Part shown: positions 44,192 through 56,286 of the stretch, piece after piece
Layout of the letters: the number at the start of each line of letters is the position of its first letter
How positions within the stretch are numbered: the stretch's first letter is position 1
Assembly: GCA_036674765.1 (NCBI GenBank)
Contig: JARVKI010000004.1
Span: 1 to 64,000, forward strand
Direction: 5' to 3'
Origin: Seiridium cupressi
Lineage: Eukaryota > Ascomycota > Sordariomycetes > Amphisphaeriales > Sporocadaceae
Length of the DNA: 64,000 nucleotides
Notes under the pieces: model-generated
Databases searched by the model: none
The model's input: the letters and a program-made list of their open reading frames with translations, nothing else
Told to the model about the DNA's origin: nothing
Made by a program: the position numbers and the translations under genes

Positions 44192-46470
44192 GGGCAAACG
44201 TGTGGTTCAATGCGGCTTTGGTTATCATGCCATATGTTTTCTGTTGTTGATAATTATACTGTCTTTGATTTAGCGAAGGCGTGATGGGATCAAGCTGGTC
44301 ATAAATTTTTTTCTTTCTCAGTAAATACTATCAATTGATCTTTTGCACGATGCCTTGCGGTCTTATTCGTTCGTTTCTGTTTTAGTGGAGTACAGCATAT
44401 TCACGTTGTCCGTGTGTATGTTGGAGCGGAGCAAATCCAAACCTCAGTTTAAAATACCATTGGAGAAAGGAGGACTATCAATATAGATTGTGACCGTGTG
44501 GTCTCACTCTCCGTCACTGGCTTGTGTTAAATCAAGGAAACTCATTCTGAGGTACTGGGATTGTTATCCATCCGATGAAGAAATCGTCTTATTTCGTGTA
44601 AATCTCATATTCTCGTCGATACATCGACATCGTGGACTCTCTTTATAATACCTTGAATGCGGCTCGTATTCTTGACTTCTTAAAGCGTCCATGAGCAGCC
44701 GGAAAACAGTCAGCCCACCTAAGCTACGATCGTAATACTAGTAATTCGGACAAGAGCAGTTGTTGTCGTGACGCGTCATTTGAGCTCTGTATAGCATGGA
44801 GGTTGTGTTCCTAAGAATTAGTATCATTCCTAATAATGGCTCTACCCTTAAGTCGTCAACCTCCGTCGACAAAACCTGCGCCGATTCGGAGCATAATAGA
44901 GCACCCGCATCTATTTTAAGAGAAACCATGGCCTTGAGGCATTATTTGAACAACATTTTACACCCGAGAGCTCTTATCAGAGCCGCCATGGCGTGTGGGC
45001 GCCAACCTCTTACGTAATTCGTGAACCTGCACTCCACGAGACAACAAGCAGGGCCTATAACCGCTGTACGCGAACGAAGCATTCTGGACGGACGGACATG
45101 CCAGATCACGCGCTATTCGAAGTCTCGAGCTCCGGCGGGAAACTCCCGCATATGTACCGCCAGCATTCGTAGTTGGGTCAAATGGCTCAAGGAGACCAAC
45201 ACATATTTGAGTGGTTGTGTGGCCGTCGAATTTGTACATATTGGTGGAGGACCAAATGACCACTCCTTGGTAGTTGCACCGAACGATACAATTACATGGT
45301 TGGTACTGGCCAGGTGGTCATGAGCGAGGGAGCGGAATTGTTCCGTTTGAGTCTTGTGCGTAATATATACTACTAAGAATTGAATCATGCACTTGGTCAT
45401 GAGCAGACTAGACTGACTTGAGACGATGCTGGTCCCCCCTGATGTTCGCTAGCGTGGTGGTTCACCGCCAGCGCATGGCAGGACACAATGACAGCAGCAG
45501 CCGGCGCCGACTGCATGGCTAAATGCTCACTATCGACTTTTGGCGTGAAACAATCATTCGTTTAGTGAGACGAAGGAAAAATGCATTGGACAACGTTCGA
45601 TTAAGAACTCCAGAAGCCCAAATCTCGGCCTTGGCGCGCGATCAGAGTCTTGAGACTCGCTCCGGTCCCTCGAGGAGTTGAGATTGCATAATGCAAAACG
45701 CGTGCTAAGCTGCTTGGAGTTGGCCTTTTCTCAGGTACTGGCCACCCCTGGGCACCGTCTGTTTACTTATTTCCATATCACATCCATGCGACGGCCGATG
45801 TCCTGATCCCGAGCCGGCAGCTCACAGCTCATAGTTAGCTCAAAGCTCCTGCATCTGCTCCGGCATTCACTCTTCTTTACTTTGGCTCCTTCCGTCTTTG
45901 CTCTCGACATTTGCTGTGCCTGCATCATCATCACTCACTCACTGACACCCTCAAGCTTCTTCCACTCTTTGCGCAGGCGTCGGATTAATGGTTTTCTATC
46001 TTGTCGGTTTTCTTATCGAGAATCTCAGTCCCTCTCTAATTTTTCCCATCCTTCCCTCCCATTTGTCGAACTTGGCGATACTAGCCGCTTGAACCTGGGC
46101 CACCAACCTTCGGATTTCCAAAGCCACCCGCCACGCGGCCGAAGACCGGCAATTTATCGCATACACTGTTGATCCATCTTTAACTTCGACCATCGCCGGG
46201 GCATCTGCCGTCAGGAACGACACCGGCCCAGCACCCCGACCCCGCCGAAGCTTTATCATTCGACTGCATCATTATTCATGCAGCCTATTCCACTGCATAA
46301 CCCACGATATTCGACTCCGCCAGCGAATCTCCCGGCTATAACCTTGACACCTCGGTTCTCACCGCGCAGGGCCAAGCTGAAACCCGTACATATATAATAT
46401 CTAATGCGCAAAACACGGAGACGAGCAAACCAAATATCCTGAACGAAACCCGCATCCCAAACCATTGAAG
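44192..46470. other. Intergenic region with CT-rich leader of the PH-domain gene
   Basis: 2.3 kb. The left half is AT-rich 3' flank. From about 45880 to 46250 the plus strand is rich in C and T runs, typical of a fungal 5' leader. Open frames on both strands around 44740-45400 and 45990-46640 look like chance or shadows. Confidence 0.5.
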
Positions 46471-47777
46471 ATGGCGGAAACAGCCAACCCTCCTGCGACC
46501 GCTACCGACGTGCCATCGTGTGCTGCGAAAACGCCCGGACGGGGTGCGAAGCTGACGATTCCTGCTGCTGCCGCCTCTCTCTCTTCGAGCGTCACGAGCC
46601 GGCTTCGACACCAGCTGGGCTTGTCGACGCCCAGTCCCGTCAATCAGAACGGCAGCTTCGAATTCGATCGGGTTATGAAGTCCGGCTATGTTCAGAAGCG
46701 CAAACAGAAGACCAAGGTAGGCGGCAACTCCGCAAGCGATTAGGCATGAATGCTGATCCGGTGTTACTCTAGACGTGGAAGTCGGTCTATCTCGTGTTGC
46801 GACCTAACACACTCTCCATCTACAAATCGGATAAGGAGAGTAAGTTGCGCCATAAAGTCTATCTTTCCGACTTGTCTGCGGTTACACTTCTCAAAGATCC
46901 CAAGCAAAAGCGCCATAATCTGTTCGGCCTCTTTTCTCCTGCCAAGAACTATCACTTCGAAGCGCCGAGCGCAAAGGATGCGCAAGAATGGATCGAGCTG
47001 ATCCGCCAGGACGCGAGGATAGAGGAGGAGGAGGAGGAGATGTTCTTGGCGAGTCCCATCGTGCGCCGCCAGTCGTACGCGGCTGTTGGACTTTTGGGCA
47101 ACAACACGTCAGGCGTCTTGAAAGACACGTCCATGGACCGTGACAGGCTCGCGTCATCTTCGCCAGAACCAACGGATGCTCTGCCACCCAAGCCTCTGTC
47201 CTCGTCGACGCGGAGACCATCGCATACCGTGGAGTCGTCGGGTTTTTCGGGCAATGAGCTCGTGTCTCATTCGGATTTCTCGGATTCTGAGGCTCCTCGA
47301 GTAGGTGCATCCATGGAGAATCTAGCAGTAAGGTCACTGTCAAATTCAGCAGTCCAACTCCGGCCGATACTGGGAGGCAGGAATCTGAGCCAATTAAGCG
47401 GACTTAACATCGAGACCGACCCCGACAGAGTCGTATGGCAAGGATGGCTGCAGTTTCTGAGGCACAAGCGCGGTGTTAGGCAGTGGAAGAACTGCTGGGC
47501 CGTACTTCGGCCAAGGAACTTGATCCTATACAAGGACGAGTCGGAATATACGGCTGCCTTCATCATGGCACTCTCAACAGTGGTCAACGTGGTGGATATC
47601 GACCCTCTCGGCAAAAACAAGTTGCACTGCATGCAAATCATCACAGACGAGAAGAGCTATCGGTTTTGCGCACACGACGAAGAGGCGCTGGTGCAATGCC
47701 TTGGGGCCTTTAAGAGCTTGCTTTCGAAAAGGAAGGAACTGGAGGCTCGACAGAATGCAACAGCTACGGCACCGTGA
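46471..47777 (+). CDS. Double PH-domain protein (Opy1-like)
   Basis: Exons 46471-46716 and 46773-47777 encode 416 aa. There are two pleckstrin homology domains. PH1 (about 70-165) starts VMKSGYVQKRKQKTK|TWKSVYLVL and ends EWIELIRQD, with the intron inside its first loop. PH2 (about 302-402) starts VVWQGWLQFLRH..RQWKNCWAVLRP and ends with a helix LVQCLGAFKSLL. A Ser/Pro-rich linker with an acidic run (Glu-rich, about 170) joins them. The arrangement matches yeast Opy1, which binds PI(4,5)P2 and modulates the PIP kinase Mss4 at the plasma membrane; the lipid specificity here is inferred. Basic residues in the first PH1 loop (KRKQKTK) are compatible with phosphoinositide binding. Confidence 0.85.
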
Positions 47778-49655
47778 ACACTTTCCAGTGCGTGTTCGCG
47801 ATTTCAAAACTATGATACCCCGGAGTTTAGTGGGAGTGCCACACGTGGACGACTATGTGCAGGCGCTGGAAAGTCTTTGATTAGGAGTGGTGGGAGAGTG
47901 AGGCGCATGGGCAAGGCACATGCGTTACGACTATAACGACTTTAAAGCATAGTGGTGTAAACATGCTCTACTGTAGATAATAATACCAAGCTAGTCCTCG
48001 CGGCTTGCAGTTCAGATACCAGTAACACACCGTGCATAAGTTGGCATGAGCAATGGAAAGGCGAAGGATCGTTGCTCCTGAGCTCACTTACAAAATGATC
48101 TATCTTGAATACTGTACACACGTGGGGCTGAATACATTAGAGTCGCGTGCTTCGAGAGAAGCGCCGCGACAGGCTGGAGTATTCATTCGTGTCATTCGCG
48201 CAAAATATGGGGAACAGTCGAAGCTAGTCGGGCTCTACATATGTATGCAGGAGAAAAGCACCTGGACATGCTCCTGCTGACCAAAGACAGACTAGGGGAG
48301 TGAAGAGCTGATACATCTACAGACCAAAAGATCAGTCCATATCCTCAGGGAAACCGACTGCCAACTTCCTTGAACGAGGAGTCTGGTATATCAAGACAAT
48401 GTAGTTCAGCAAGTCTTCGGTTTGAAGCATATGGTATTGGACTGAGTTCGTTCTGCGGCGCCGAATCCCCTGGCGCGTTCCTTACATTAAGCCAATATCA
48501 ACAAGGATAAGTTCGATCTAGCCAATAAGAACTTGAAGATCACCAATCTTGGTGGCTGCAACGTCGGGGCCACTGTGGCGCTCTACCCCACAACAGCGAC
48601 AGATCGAACGCTACGAGGCGGCGTGCCAACTCCTATTGATTTCCCCCTTCAGGCTTAAGAGAACCACACAAGCTTGACATGTCACCCACACCATCTCGAC
48701 TTCATTCGACTAGGTCTCGTGGCGCCCGCCCAATCACCAGTTCGTATCATGCGTCCGAGACCCTGGTACATCCAAGATCAACGCCCGGACGCAGCTTTTT
48801 CAAATCTTGTTTATTGTGCCACAGCTGCTTGGCTGCTCTCCAAGCCCTGGTGGCCTGCATGTTGAGAGCAGCAATAGGAGAGTCCGTAGATCTAATTTAG
48901 AGTCAAGACGTGCAGATGCTACTCTGCCATCTACTCAACTGCGAATAGAAACGCAATACAATGTAAGCAGTCAAGACCCTTGAGTTCAGATCGGGCAGGT
49001 GCCACCACCTTTGGGGGACATGTGCCGGGTTGCGCAGTCTCGACACATTGGCCCCTGGTCTCTGGCACTGGCATGCTTCTTGGGGTGTTTACTGGTACGA
49101 TATACCTTCGTGCATATCATGACATAATAATAACCATGCGGTGCTTCCCAACTTCGAAACATGTTGATTCTCGCCTCGCTCTGTCTTCTGAGGCTCTTGT
49201 CATCCGGTCTATCGGGCAGCCGCTTGATGCCTTTTCGTTGCCACGCGGATAATTGTGTTTGACCTTTCGCAACAGCTGGGATCGTTCTCAGCTTGCGACC
49301 TTCGCTGGTGGTTATAAGACCACTCGCCCTACCGTTTTGCGGTGCTCGTATAGTGCAACCACGAAATAATTTGTTCTACTTTCTCTCAATTCAACGCCTG
49401 CCGCCTCGCGGAGAAAGAGTTCAATAAGAGAGAGAAGGTTTTCCTCCACCGCTCCGAGAACATTTATCTGGTGATGTGAGCAGTTTCTAGGCTATCTCCG
49501 GAAGGCTCTTGATTGACGATTTGATTCACATATTCCTCCTTTTTCCCTTTTGCTTTCTCAATCTACTCAGACATAAATCTTGCTACGCCTGAAGCATCAC
49601 GAATCAACATATATATCGCTAAATTACTAATCAAGCAACTCTCCTGCAACTGAAG
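47778..49655. other. Intergenic region, PH gene to GH5 gene
   Basis: 1.9 kb without a supported gene. The last 150 nt before the GH5 start contain CT-rich tracts (49535-49565) and an AT-rich ATATATAT stretch near 49611, plausible core promoter and leader elements. Confidence 0.5.
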
Positions 49656-50958
49656 ATGAGGTTGCCTACGCTTCTGGCCACTTTGGGTCTCGTGCTCGGC
49701 ACGACATCCCAGCAGCTTCCATTAAAGACGGACAGCAGATGGATCCTGGACAACGGTGGAAACAGAGTCAAGTTTCGGTGCATCAACTGGCCAGGGCATA
49801 TGGAGGCAAATATCCCTGAAGGATTGAACAAGCAATCAGTGGACTTCATTGCCGATTTTATACAGGCACAGGGCTTCAACTGCGTTCGACTGACCTACTC
49901 CATCGACCACGCATTAGATCCTGGAGTCACTGTTCAGGATTCCTTTGCTGCTGCCGCCGCGCCTGCTGGTGTGTCAGCGGAGGCGTTCAACGCCACATAT
50001 GCACAAGTGGTCGAGAAGAACCCCTTCGTGGCAAACGCAACAACACAAGATGTCTTTGGCGCGGTCATCGATGCTCTTTGGAGCAGGCAGGTCATGACTA
50101 TCCTTGACAACCATGTCAGCAAAGCGAGTTGGTGCTGTAAGTGTCGCTGTATGATTTTGCTCCCTACTTGACCATTTGGCTAACGAACGAGCAGGCGACC
50201 TATCAGATGGCAATGGTTGGTGGGATCAAGCCGAAACTTACGTGGAGGCAAACAGTAGATATTTCAACACGGAAAACTGGCTCAATGGTCTGTCAGCTAT
50301 GGCGACCTGGGCCACATCCAAGCCGGGAGTAGTCGCCATGTCCCTACGCAATGAGCCGCGGCCCGTCCCAGTTCTACAAGATCTTTTCGACAATCACGGC
50401 GCCTGGCGCAACTTCATGCAGCAAGGTGGGCAGCGAGTGCACGAGGCCAACCCGGATCTCCTCGTCATTGTTGGAGGCTCACAATCCACGCAAGATCTCA
50501 GCTTCATCAAGGTGGAAAATCTCGACTACAGCGCGTGGGCCGGGAAGCACGTCTGGGAAATGCACGCCTACGAGTTCAGCACGACCTACGCCGTGGCAGG
50601 TGACGACTGCGACGCTCGTCAAGGCCTGTACGGCTTCTTCGACGGCTTCGTCCTCGAGCAAGGAAAGCCATACACGGCGCCGCTGCTTCTCTCCGAGTTT
50701 GGCGTGGACCTCAGCACAGGCCCCAATGACGGACTCACCGACGATGGCAAGAATTTCTATGACTGTATCAAGACCTACATGACGGGAAATGATATGGACT
50801 GGGCATTGTGGGCTATTCAGGGCACCTACTACGCGCGAGGTGGTGCTACAGACGTCGAAGAGACATGGGGATTCATGAACAAGGACTGGAGTGGTCGACG
50901 GAACGAGGATTTCTTTACGTCGATGGCTGATTTGTTTAAAGTTACGCAAGGTCCCTAG
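49656..50958 (+). CDS. Secreted glycoside hydrolase family 5 enzyme (cellulase-like)
   Basis: Exons 49656-50136 and 50195-50958 give 414 aa. Signal peptide at about 1-19 (MRLPTLLATLGLVLGTTSQ), so extracellular. The GH5 TIM barrel is seen from FRCINWPGHMEANIPEGL through FNCVRLTYSID, ILDNHVSKASWCC|DLSDGNGWW, and MSLRNEPRP with the acid/base E214, to LLLSEFGVD with the nucleophile E328, then WALWAIQGTYY. Both catalytic Glu are present. The usual substrate of such fungal enzymes is a beta-glucan or related plant or fungal wall polysaccharide; the subfamily cannot be fixed by eye. No cellulose-binding module or linker is attached. The intron splits the WCC|D motif. 3' ends converge with the minus-strand membrane protein 210 nt away. 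Confidence 0.93.
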
Positions 50959-51168
50959 ATCATGTAACTTGGGGGATCTGTACATTTCCGCATCGAAGCT
51001 TTATCTAATGTAATCAAGTCTGAAACCATATCCACACACAAGCTCTTTTGGTTCCTCCAAAAAGCGCCTAACTATATAAATCAGAGCCTTTCACCCTATA
51101 AATTAACAAGACTATTATCAGAATCCTCGTATACTGAACTAAATAAGTGCAAACAGGAATGCCAAGGC

Positions 51169-52278
51169 TCAGACACCGACTTGAATCTCAGGGACAGCTT
51201 TGAAATTACACCAGCGACTCGTGATCCAGGCTGCTAAAGTGAGGCATGGGAGTACCCTCAAGAGTGCCACGAGATCATAACCGCTTGTGAGCGCGAACGC
51301 TTTGATGAAGAGGAAAGATAACATGGCAGTGGTCACTACGAAACTGAAGTCTTGGGTGTCAGCATCAATTCAGCTCTTGGAAAAGAAGAACTCACGAATC
51401 CGCCCGACCGACTAGGCTGAACTTCTTGAAAAGTCTGTGCAGACGTATGATGGTGGGGATCAACCATGAGAGAACAAAGCATAAGGCTCTATAGAGGTTA
51501 GAACAGATGGGCACGGACACGGACGAAGATCTTACAGCCATATCCTGATGGGACTGGGTTCTTGCTCAACGATGCATGATATGACTACCAGAGCCGCACA
51601 GAGGAGCCACCAAACGATGTTGAGCGGGTGTTTTCGACAGGTGGCTAATATGGTAGAAGCCTGGGACTGAAGGCAGAGAAGAGCAGCGAGGGGTCTCTCG
51701 GTCATGAGCGGGCTGATATGCGGGAAAGTACTGCTGAGGGTGCTAACGGTAGTATGAGTATCGATGACGGTATTCGGAACTGACGGTTGCAGTGTCTGCC
51801 CGGGTTGGGACCATAGGTTTTGTGTGGGTTGCATAGCCTTGGCCACTTGTACGAAGAGCATGAGAATGAGAAGAACTCGCGTTGACCAGTGTACGCGGTC
51901 GGAATTCCTTGATATGGATATAGATGTCTCGAAAAGATCTCGACATCCATGGTGTTGTACTCTATATTTCAGTTTTGCAGGATCACTGAAGTGTTCATCG
52001 TCACGGATGCAGTAGATATAGCCGGTCCGTGCATCAACCCCTTTGATAATACAATTGGAAAATGTGAACCTTGTTCCATAAGTGCTAAGGCGCTGCTTCT
52101 CATGGATTGTGCTAATCCCAAGTCAGTATAACAAGTTGTAACATTAGTTTCAACCGAATAGACTATAAACGTGTGCACTCCATTTTCGTTCTCGTATGAG
52201 GATATGGTTCATGTCGACTTACACGGGAGAAGTTACCGGCGCTAAGGAGTAGTCAATGGAAACCTGTCGGTTAAGCAT
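51169..52278 (-). CDS. Uncharacterised multi-pass membrane protein, four exons
   Basis: Spliced by hand from the minus strand: 52278-52223, 52111-51536, 51488-51396 and 51343-51169, 299 aa. All three introns (111, 47, 52 nt) are GT..AG with good donors (GTAAGT, GTAAGA, GTGAGT) and every junction keeps the frame, which supports a real gene. Residues about 20-100 are soluble and rich in charged residues (for example KGVDARTGYIYCIRDDEHF). About five hydrophobic segments follow: VLLILMLFVQVA, WWLLCAALVVISCIV, ALCFVLSWLIPTII, FVVTTAMLSFLFIKAF and VALLRVLPCLTLAAWI, with a Ser/Thr/Pro stretch between the first and second. I do not recognise the family. The first exon (56 nt, MLNRQVSIDYS) is the least certain part. 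A 26-nt T run (minus strand) lies about 75 nt upstream of the start codon. It is tail-to-tail with the GH5 gene. Confidence 0.62.
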
Positions 52279-54996
52279 CGTACTCGATGGTCTTGTTAGT
52301 GACTTGAACTAGTGCTGAAACTTTGCCCGTGGAGAAAAGGTGTTTCGAGCCAAAAAAAAAAAAAAAAAAAAAAAAAAGCAAAGCAAGGAAGTTAGATATG
52401 AGCTTTTAACAACATTACATATAATCCAAAGAGTGTGTATCATAATGTTGAATCGACTCCCCTGTGGCATCGATTGAGCGATACACAATAGGGCGAGCAG
52501 CGGTCTTATACTTTTAAGCAGGACGGCCGTTGGGTCAGGTCGGTTTCTGTGACTGAGTCCAAGGATGGCTTCTTGGAATTACGGGACGGGGGAGTGAGTT
52601 CAAGGCCGACGAAGGGGAGCCGTTTCATGTGCTTTAGGTGGCAGAGGGTGTGGGAGAACAAGGAATGGCTCATGTACTGTAGGCACATTAGCTCGCTGCA
52701 TGCTGGGGGTCGAACATTCCCAGTCAGGCGTTTTCGGCGGCGCCCTTGACACCCCGCGCTCACTGTAGTTAATAGCGACTGCAAAGATTCGCGCACGAAC
52801 TAACAAGGTTGCTCGGCTCCACACCCAAGTTATATGGCAGCCTTATCTGATCACTTTACAGCCTGTGCATGTATCGGTGGCTATGTGTGGGTGAAGCTGA
52901 CGAACAACACGCTTCGAAGGAAGCCCTCGAACTTTCAGCCGCCCTTAATACATACTAGTCAGGCACATCATGTGCAACCCGCGATTTGGGACGTGGTCAG
53001 TTACCAATGGATCATAGGTGCCCCACTCTTAATGAGGCTCATAATCGGCTACGTAACCTAAATTCATCCATGACAGAAAAGAGCATCTGGTCCTGATGGA
53101 GTGTTGATTGGAGCTGGAGTTCTAAAGTAAACCTGTAGCGGGCCAGGGGCCTTAAGTCTACCCCTCCCTGCTAGTTCCTTCCAAGTGCCATCTATGACCC
53201 TCAGAGGGTGTGTCCGACGCGGGAGAATATCAAATCCATTGGCTGGAGGTGGTAGTGGGAATTACACGCCAGAGGATGCGTGCATCAGGGCTAAACAAGG
53301 ACTTTCTCAAGATGGCTGCGAAAACGACGGGAAGAAAAGATGCGGTAAATGCGTCAAGGCTGAATCTATAAATCATGACAAGTATAGTATTTCTCTCCAA
53401 ACCCTGAGCGGTGGATATTTCAAGACGTGGGATAAGTAAATCTCTGGTGATGAATTTGCATTGTAGTTGAGCGGTGTCGTGCCCCGTCGATATACCTACA
53501 TTTCAGCCTTATGTGGTAGCAAGCAGTAGACCGATACCAGATTCCGCTAATTGCAATTCCTCGGTGTGAAAACAAATCGGCTCTGGGCGGTATGCTTAAA
53601 CTTTAGACATCGATAATTGCGAATATACGAATATTTGACTCATGCTTGCTTCTGACTCTCGATGTCCTCAGGGAGTTCTCGCTAGCTGCAGTGTTTCCTT
53701 ACTTCTCTTCTATATTTGGGGAGTAGACGAGCCTAGCCACGATAAGTAAATAGCATCAAGGCCATAATCCCCGCATTTAGTGTTACAAGCCGTCGAGTGC
53801 ACTATCGTCAGCCTTTTGATAGGCAAATCGGGCGTAATATCGACAGTGGCCGGGCCCTCATAGCGCACGGGTGGCAACAGCAGGCAAAGAACCCTTTGAT
53901 GGTAAGATCGCAATCACTGGAATGAGGTTAGTCTTGGCGCACCTCCTCAGAAAGGATAGGTTGTTCCTGCTGTTACAAATTGCATACCGCTTTACACTGT
54001 CGAACTGGGAGCACTCAAAAGTTCCTCAGTATCTGGGTGGCTGGCCTCACTATTTACCGCCTCTGTTCTCTGTCATTGTGACTAGTCTTGTGCTAGCAGG
54101 ATATTTCATGTTCCTGAGCATATTCGAGTGCCTCTAGACTTGCCATGGTCTCCAACTCCGATCCAACCTGCTTTATAACCGGGCGTAGAAGCCAAACCCC
54201 AACTGCCATTGACACATTCCTGGCCCGCAACAGCCGTGTGCCGAGTACAACATTGTCAGACAGATGTCCAACGCAGCTAATAACCCAATCCAAAACCAAG
54301 ATACAGTATAAAGTCGACTAATATCAAGCACTATTAAGAAGCTAGTTAGTAAAGGAAGCCAGCTTTGCTGATCGGTAATCGTCAAATTAGGGTTTTGTTA
54401 GTAGACTGCCGAGAAGAATTTTAAATCATAAATAAATCATAAATGTAGAACCAAGCAACAAGACAGGTCGAGAGGCCTACGAACGCTAAACTCGATATCA
54501 GTATGATCGAGGGGTACAGGGCTCTCCCTATGAATGTAGCAAGTAGAAGTACAACATCAAGTTTTGGTAAAAATGCTATAAAAGGTGACCCAATCAAGCT
54601 TACCAAAACTATCGTGATAAAGTTGGTAACGTGAGCCGGAGATTGTGGACCAGATTGTTAAAGATAATATTTTGTTGTTATTGATATGGCACGGACCGAT
54701 CGCAAACAACCATTACTGTCAAATCGGGGCCATTTGTTACCCGTTGTAGCCTGTTCCCCACGTGTTTCCCGTGTTTTTGCCACGTTCTGCTCATGAGACA
54801 TATGTTATTGCCCAAACACATCCCCCAAGAGAATTTTTTTGGCCCGAGTTGTCGAGGTGTAGCATCCACCAGTGCCACGGTATCTTTAGGTGAATGTCAG
54901 AAACTATGGCTCTATTGGGCGGATCTGTCTCCGATAGGCTTTGCCATTCCTGACCTCGAAGCTTTAGCAGAGCCCGCCAAGCTGTTCGTGATAACT
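52279..54996. other. AT-richer gene-poor region with broken hydrophobic frames
   Basis: 2.7 kb. Apart from the 26-A run there is no gene I can support. On the minus strand, 54654-54421 is an open stretch coding a strongly hydrophobic peptide (about three to four membrane-like segments), and 54394-54173 holds another; a TACTAAC branch-like sequence lies between them. On the plus strand, about 53838-54137 is also hydrophobic. Codons are rich in TTA and ATA. These could be remains of a membrane-protein gene, but no start, splice set or family can be defined. Confidence 0.4.
52352..52377. repeat. Run of 26 A
   Basis: Uninterrupted A on the plus strand, hence poly-T on the minus strand, 75 nt upstream of the start codon of the minus-strand membrane protein. 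It could act as a nucleosome-excluding promoter tract for that gene, or be a retroposition or assembly remnant. Confidence 0.9.
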
Positions 54997-56286
54997 TTAC
55001 TCAAGCCCGAAATACGCTTCATCGAACTGTCCCATACCGGCGTCGTTATCTTCGTAGAATAGATCGTTGAATGTGCTGTCATTGATTTCTCCACCACCCC
55101 CAAGACTTAGATCGAGATCCATGTGATCCACATTCCCATCAATATTGTTTAAGTCGTAGATGGAGTCAAGGTTGTTAGCAGACGTGGTATTATCAGCAGC
55201 CTTTCCTGGCGTCGTGCCAGGGGCTTCAGCTAGTGGTGGGTTCGTCGTGTTATTGGCTCCGTTCATATCATCCATTGACAGCAAATCAGCTCCTCCATCC
55301 TGCGCTGTGAATGATGACAAGTCGAAATCTTGCATTGGAGCTGGAGGCGCATTCTGAGACTGCCCGTCGGACGGCGGCGCGAGCGTAAACTCCATGTTGG
55401 TAAAGTTCAGTTCACCACCCGTCATGTCAGCAGTTGCGGCACCCCCCGTCGGTGGCAGAGCAAGCATGGCGTCGAGAGAGCTGTCCTGAGATATCTGAGT
55501 CGCAGGTGGTTGTGGTTGCGGAGGTGTTGCTCTCTGAGCCGTAGGACCGATTGCTGCCGGCTGAACAGCAGGCTGCGGTGTTGGTATAGGTGTAGCCTTC
55601 ATCGAAGGCGTAGGTTTGGGTGATTGCTTGATGGGAGGGGTCGCGCTTGACCCAGCTCCGGATTTGATGACCCCGGTGGATGAACGTGGGGAGGGTGCTG
55701 GAGGTTTCGTTGTTGAGGATAGGTCTACTGCGTCACCAGTAAGGCCCATGCCCATATCGGGAAATGGGGCCCTTTTGCTCTCTTCTTTCACAGGCTGGAA
55801 GTGAATGTTAGAGCTCACGGTATGCGCAGCTGCCGAAGGCATGTCCATCATCACGGCAGTCGGCTGTTGAGGCTCTGGTGCCATGGGCGCGGGTGGAGCA
55901 ACAGGTGAAGGCGCAGGAACAGGTGCACGCGCTGCCCGCAGCTTTTCCAAGTCTCTTAGAAGGACGGCTTTGGCTCTGGTCTACCAGTCGTGATTAGTCA
56001 GACGGCAGAAACATTTGAATGAGGGTAGACATACGATTTCGCTCTCCAGGTCATCCAAGGCATAATGATATGTTTTCATTGTTTCGGGCATTTTGGTGCG
56101 CAATGCGCCGCCTGTACTGGGACCATTCCTAGCACCATCTCTTTGGGATGCTTTGATAGCTTTGCCCGTTTGCACCAGCTGCAGACGTTAGCGGGGGGTT
56201 TCTCGGATGTGCATGGGGAGACGTACGACTTCATTGAACATGGCCTGGAGGACATCAAGAGGATCTTTGGTCGGAGTCGCGGACAT
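54997..56286 (-). CDS. Mediator complex subunit 2-like protein
   Basis: Exons 56286-56227, 56178-56035 and 55980-54997 on the minus strand encode 395 aa. The folded part is the N-terminus: MSATPTKDPLDVLQAMFNEV, then KAIKASQRDGARN, then MKTYHYALDDLESEI|TRAKAVLLRDLEKLRA, a helical pattern (Asp-Leu-Glu-x-Glu-Ile..Ala-Lys..Leu-x-Arg-Asp-Leu) that fits the fungal Med2 family. Med2 is a tail-module subunit of Mediator that links activators to RNA polymerase II. The remaining 300 residues are disordered and rich in Pro, Ala and Gln, with acidic and Asn/Asp-rich C-terminal stretches (SIYDLNNIDGNVDHMDLDL, FNDLFYEDNDAG) like an activation domain. The gene structure is solid; the Med2 name rests on one motif. 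Introns are 48 and 54 nt. Confidence 0.72.
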
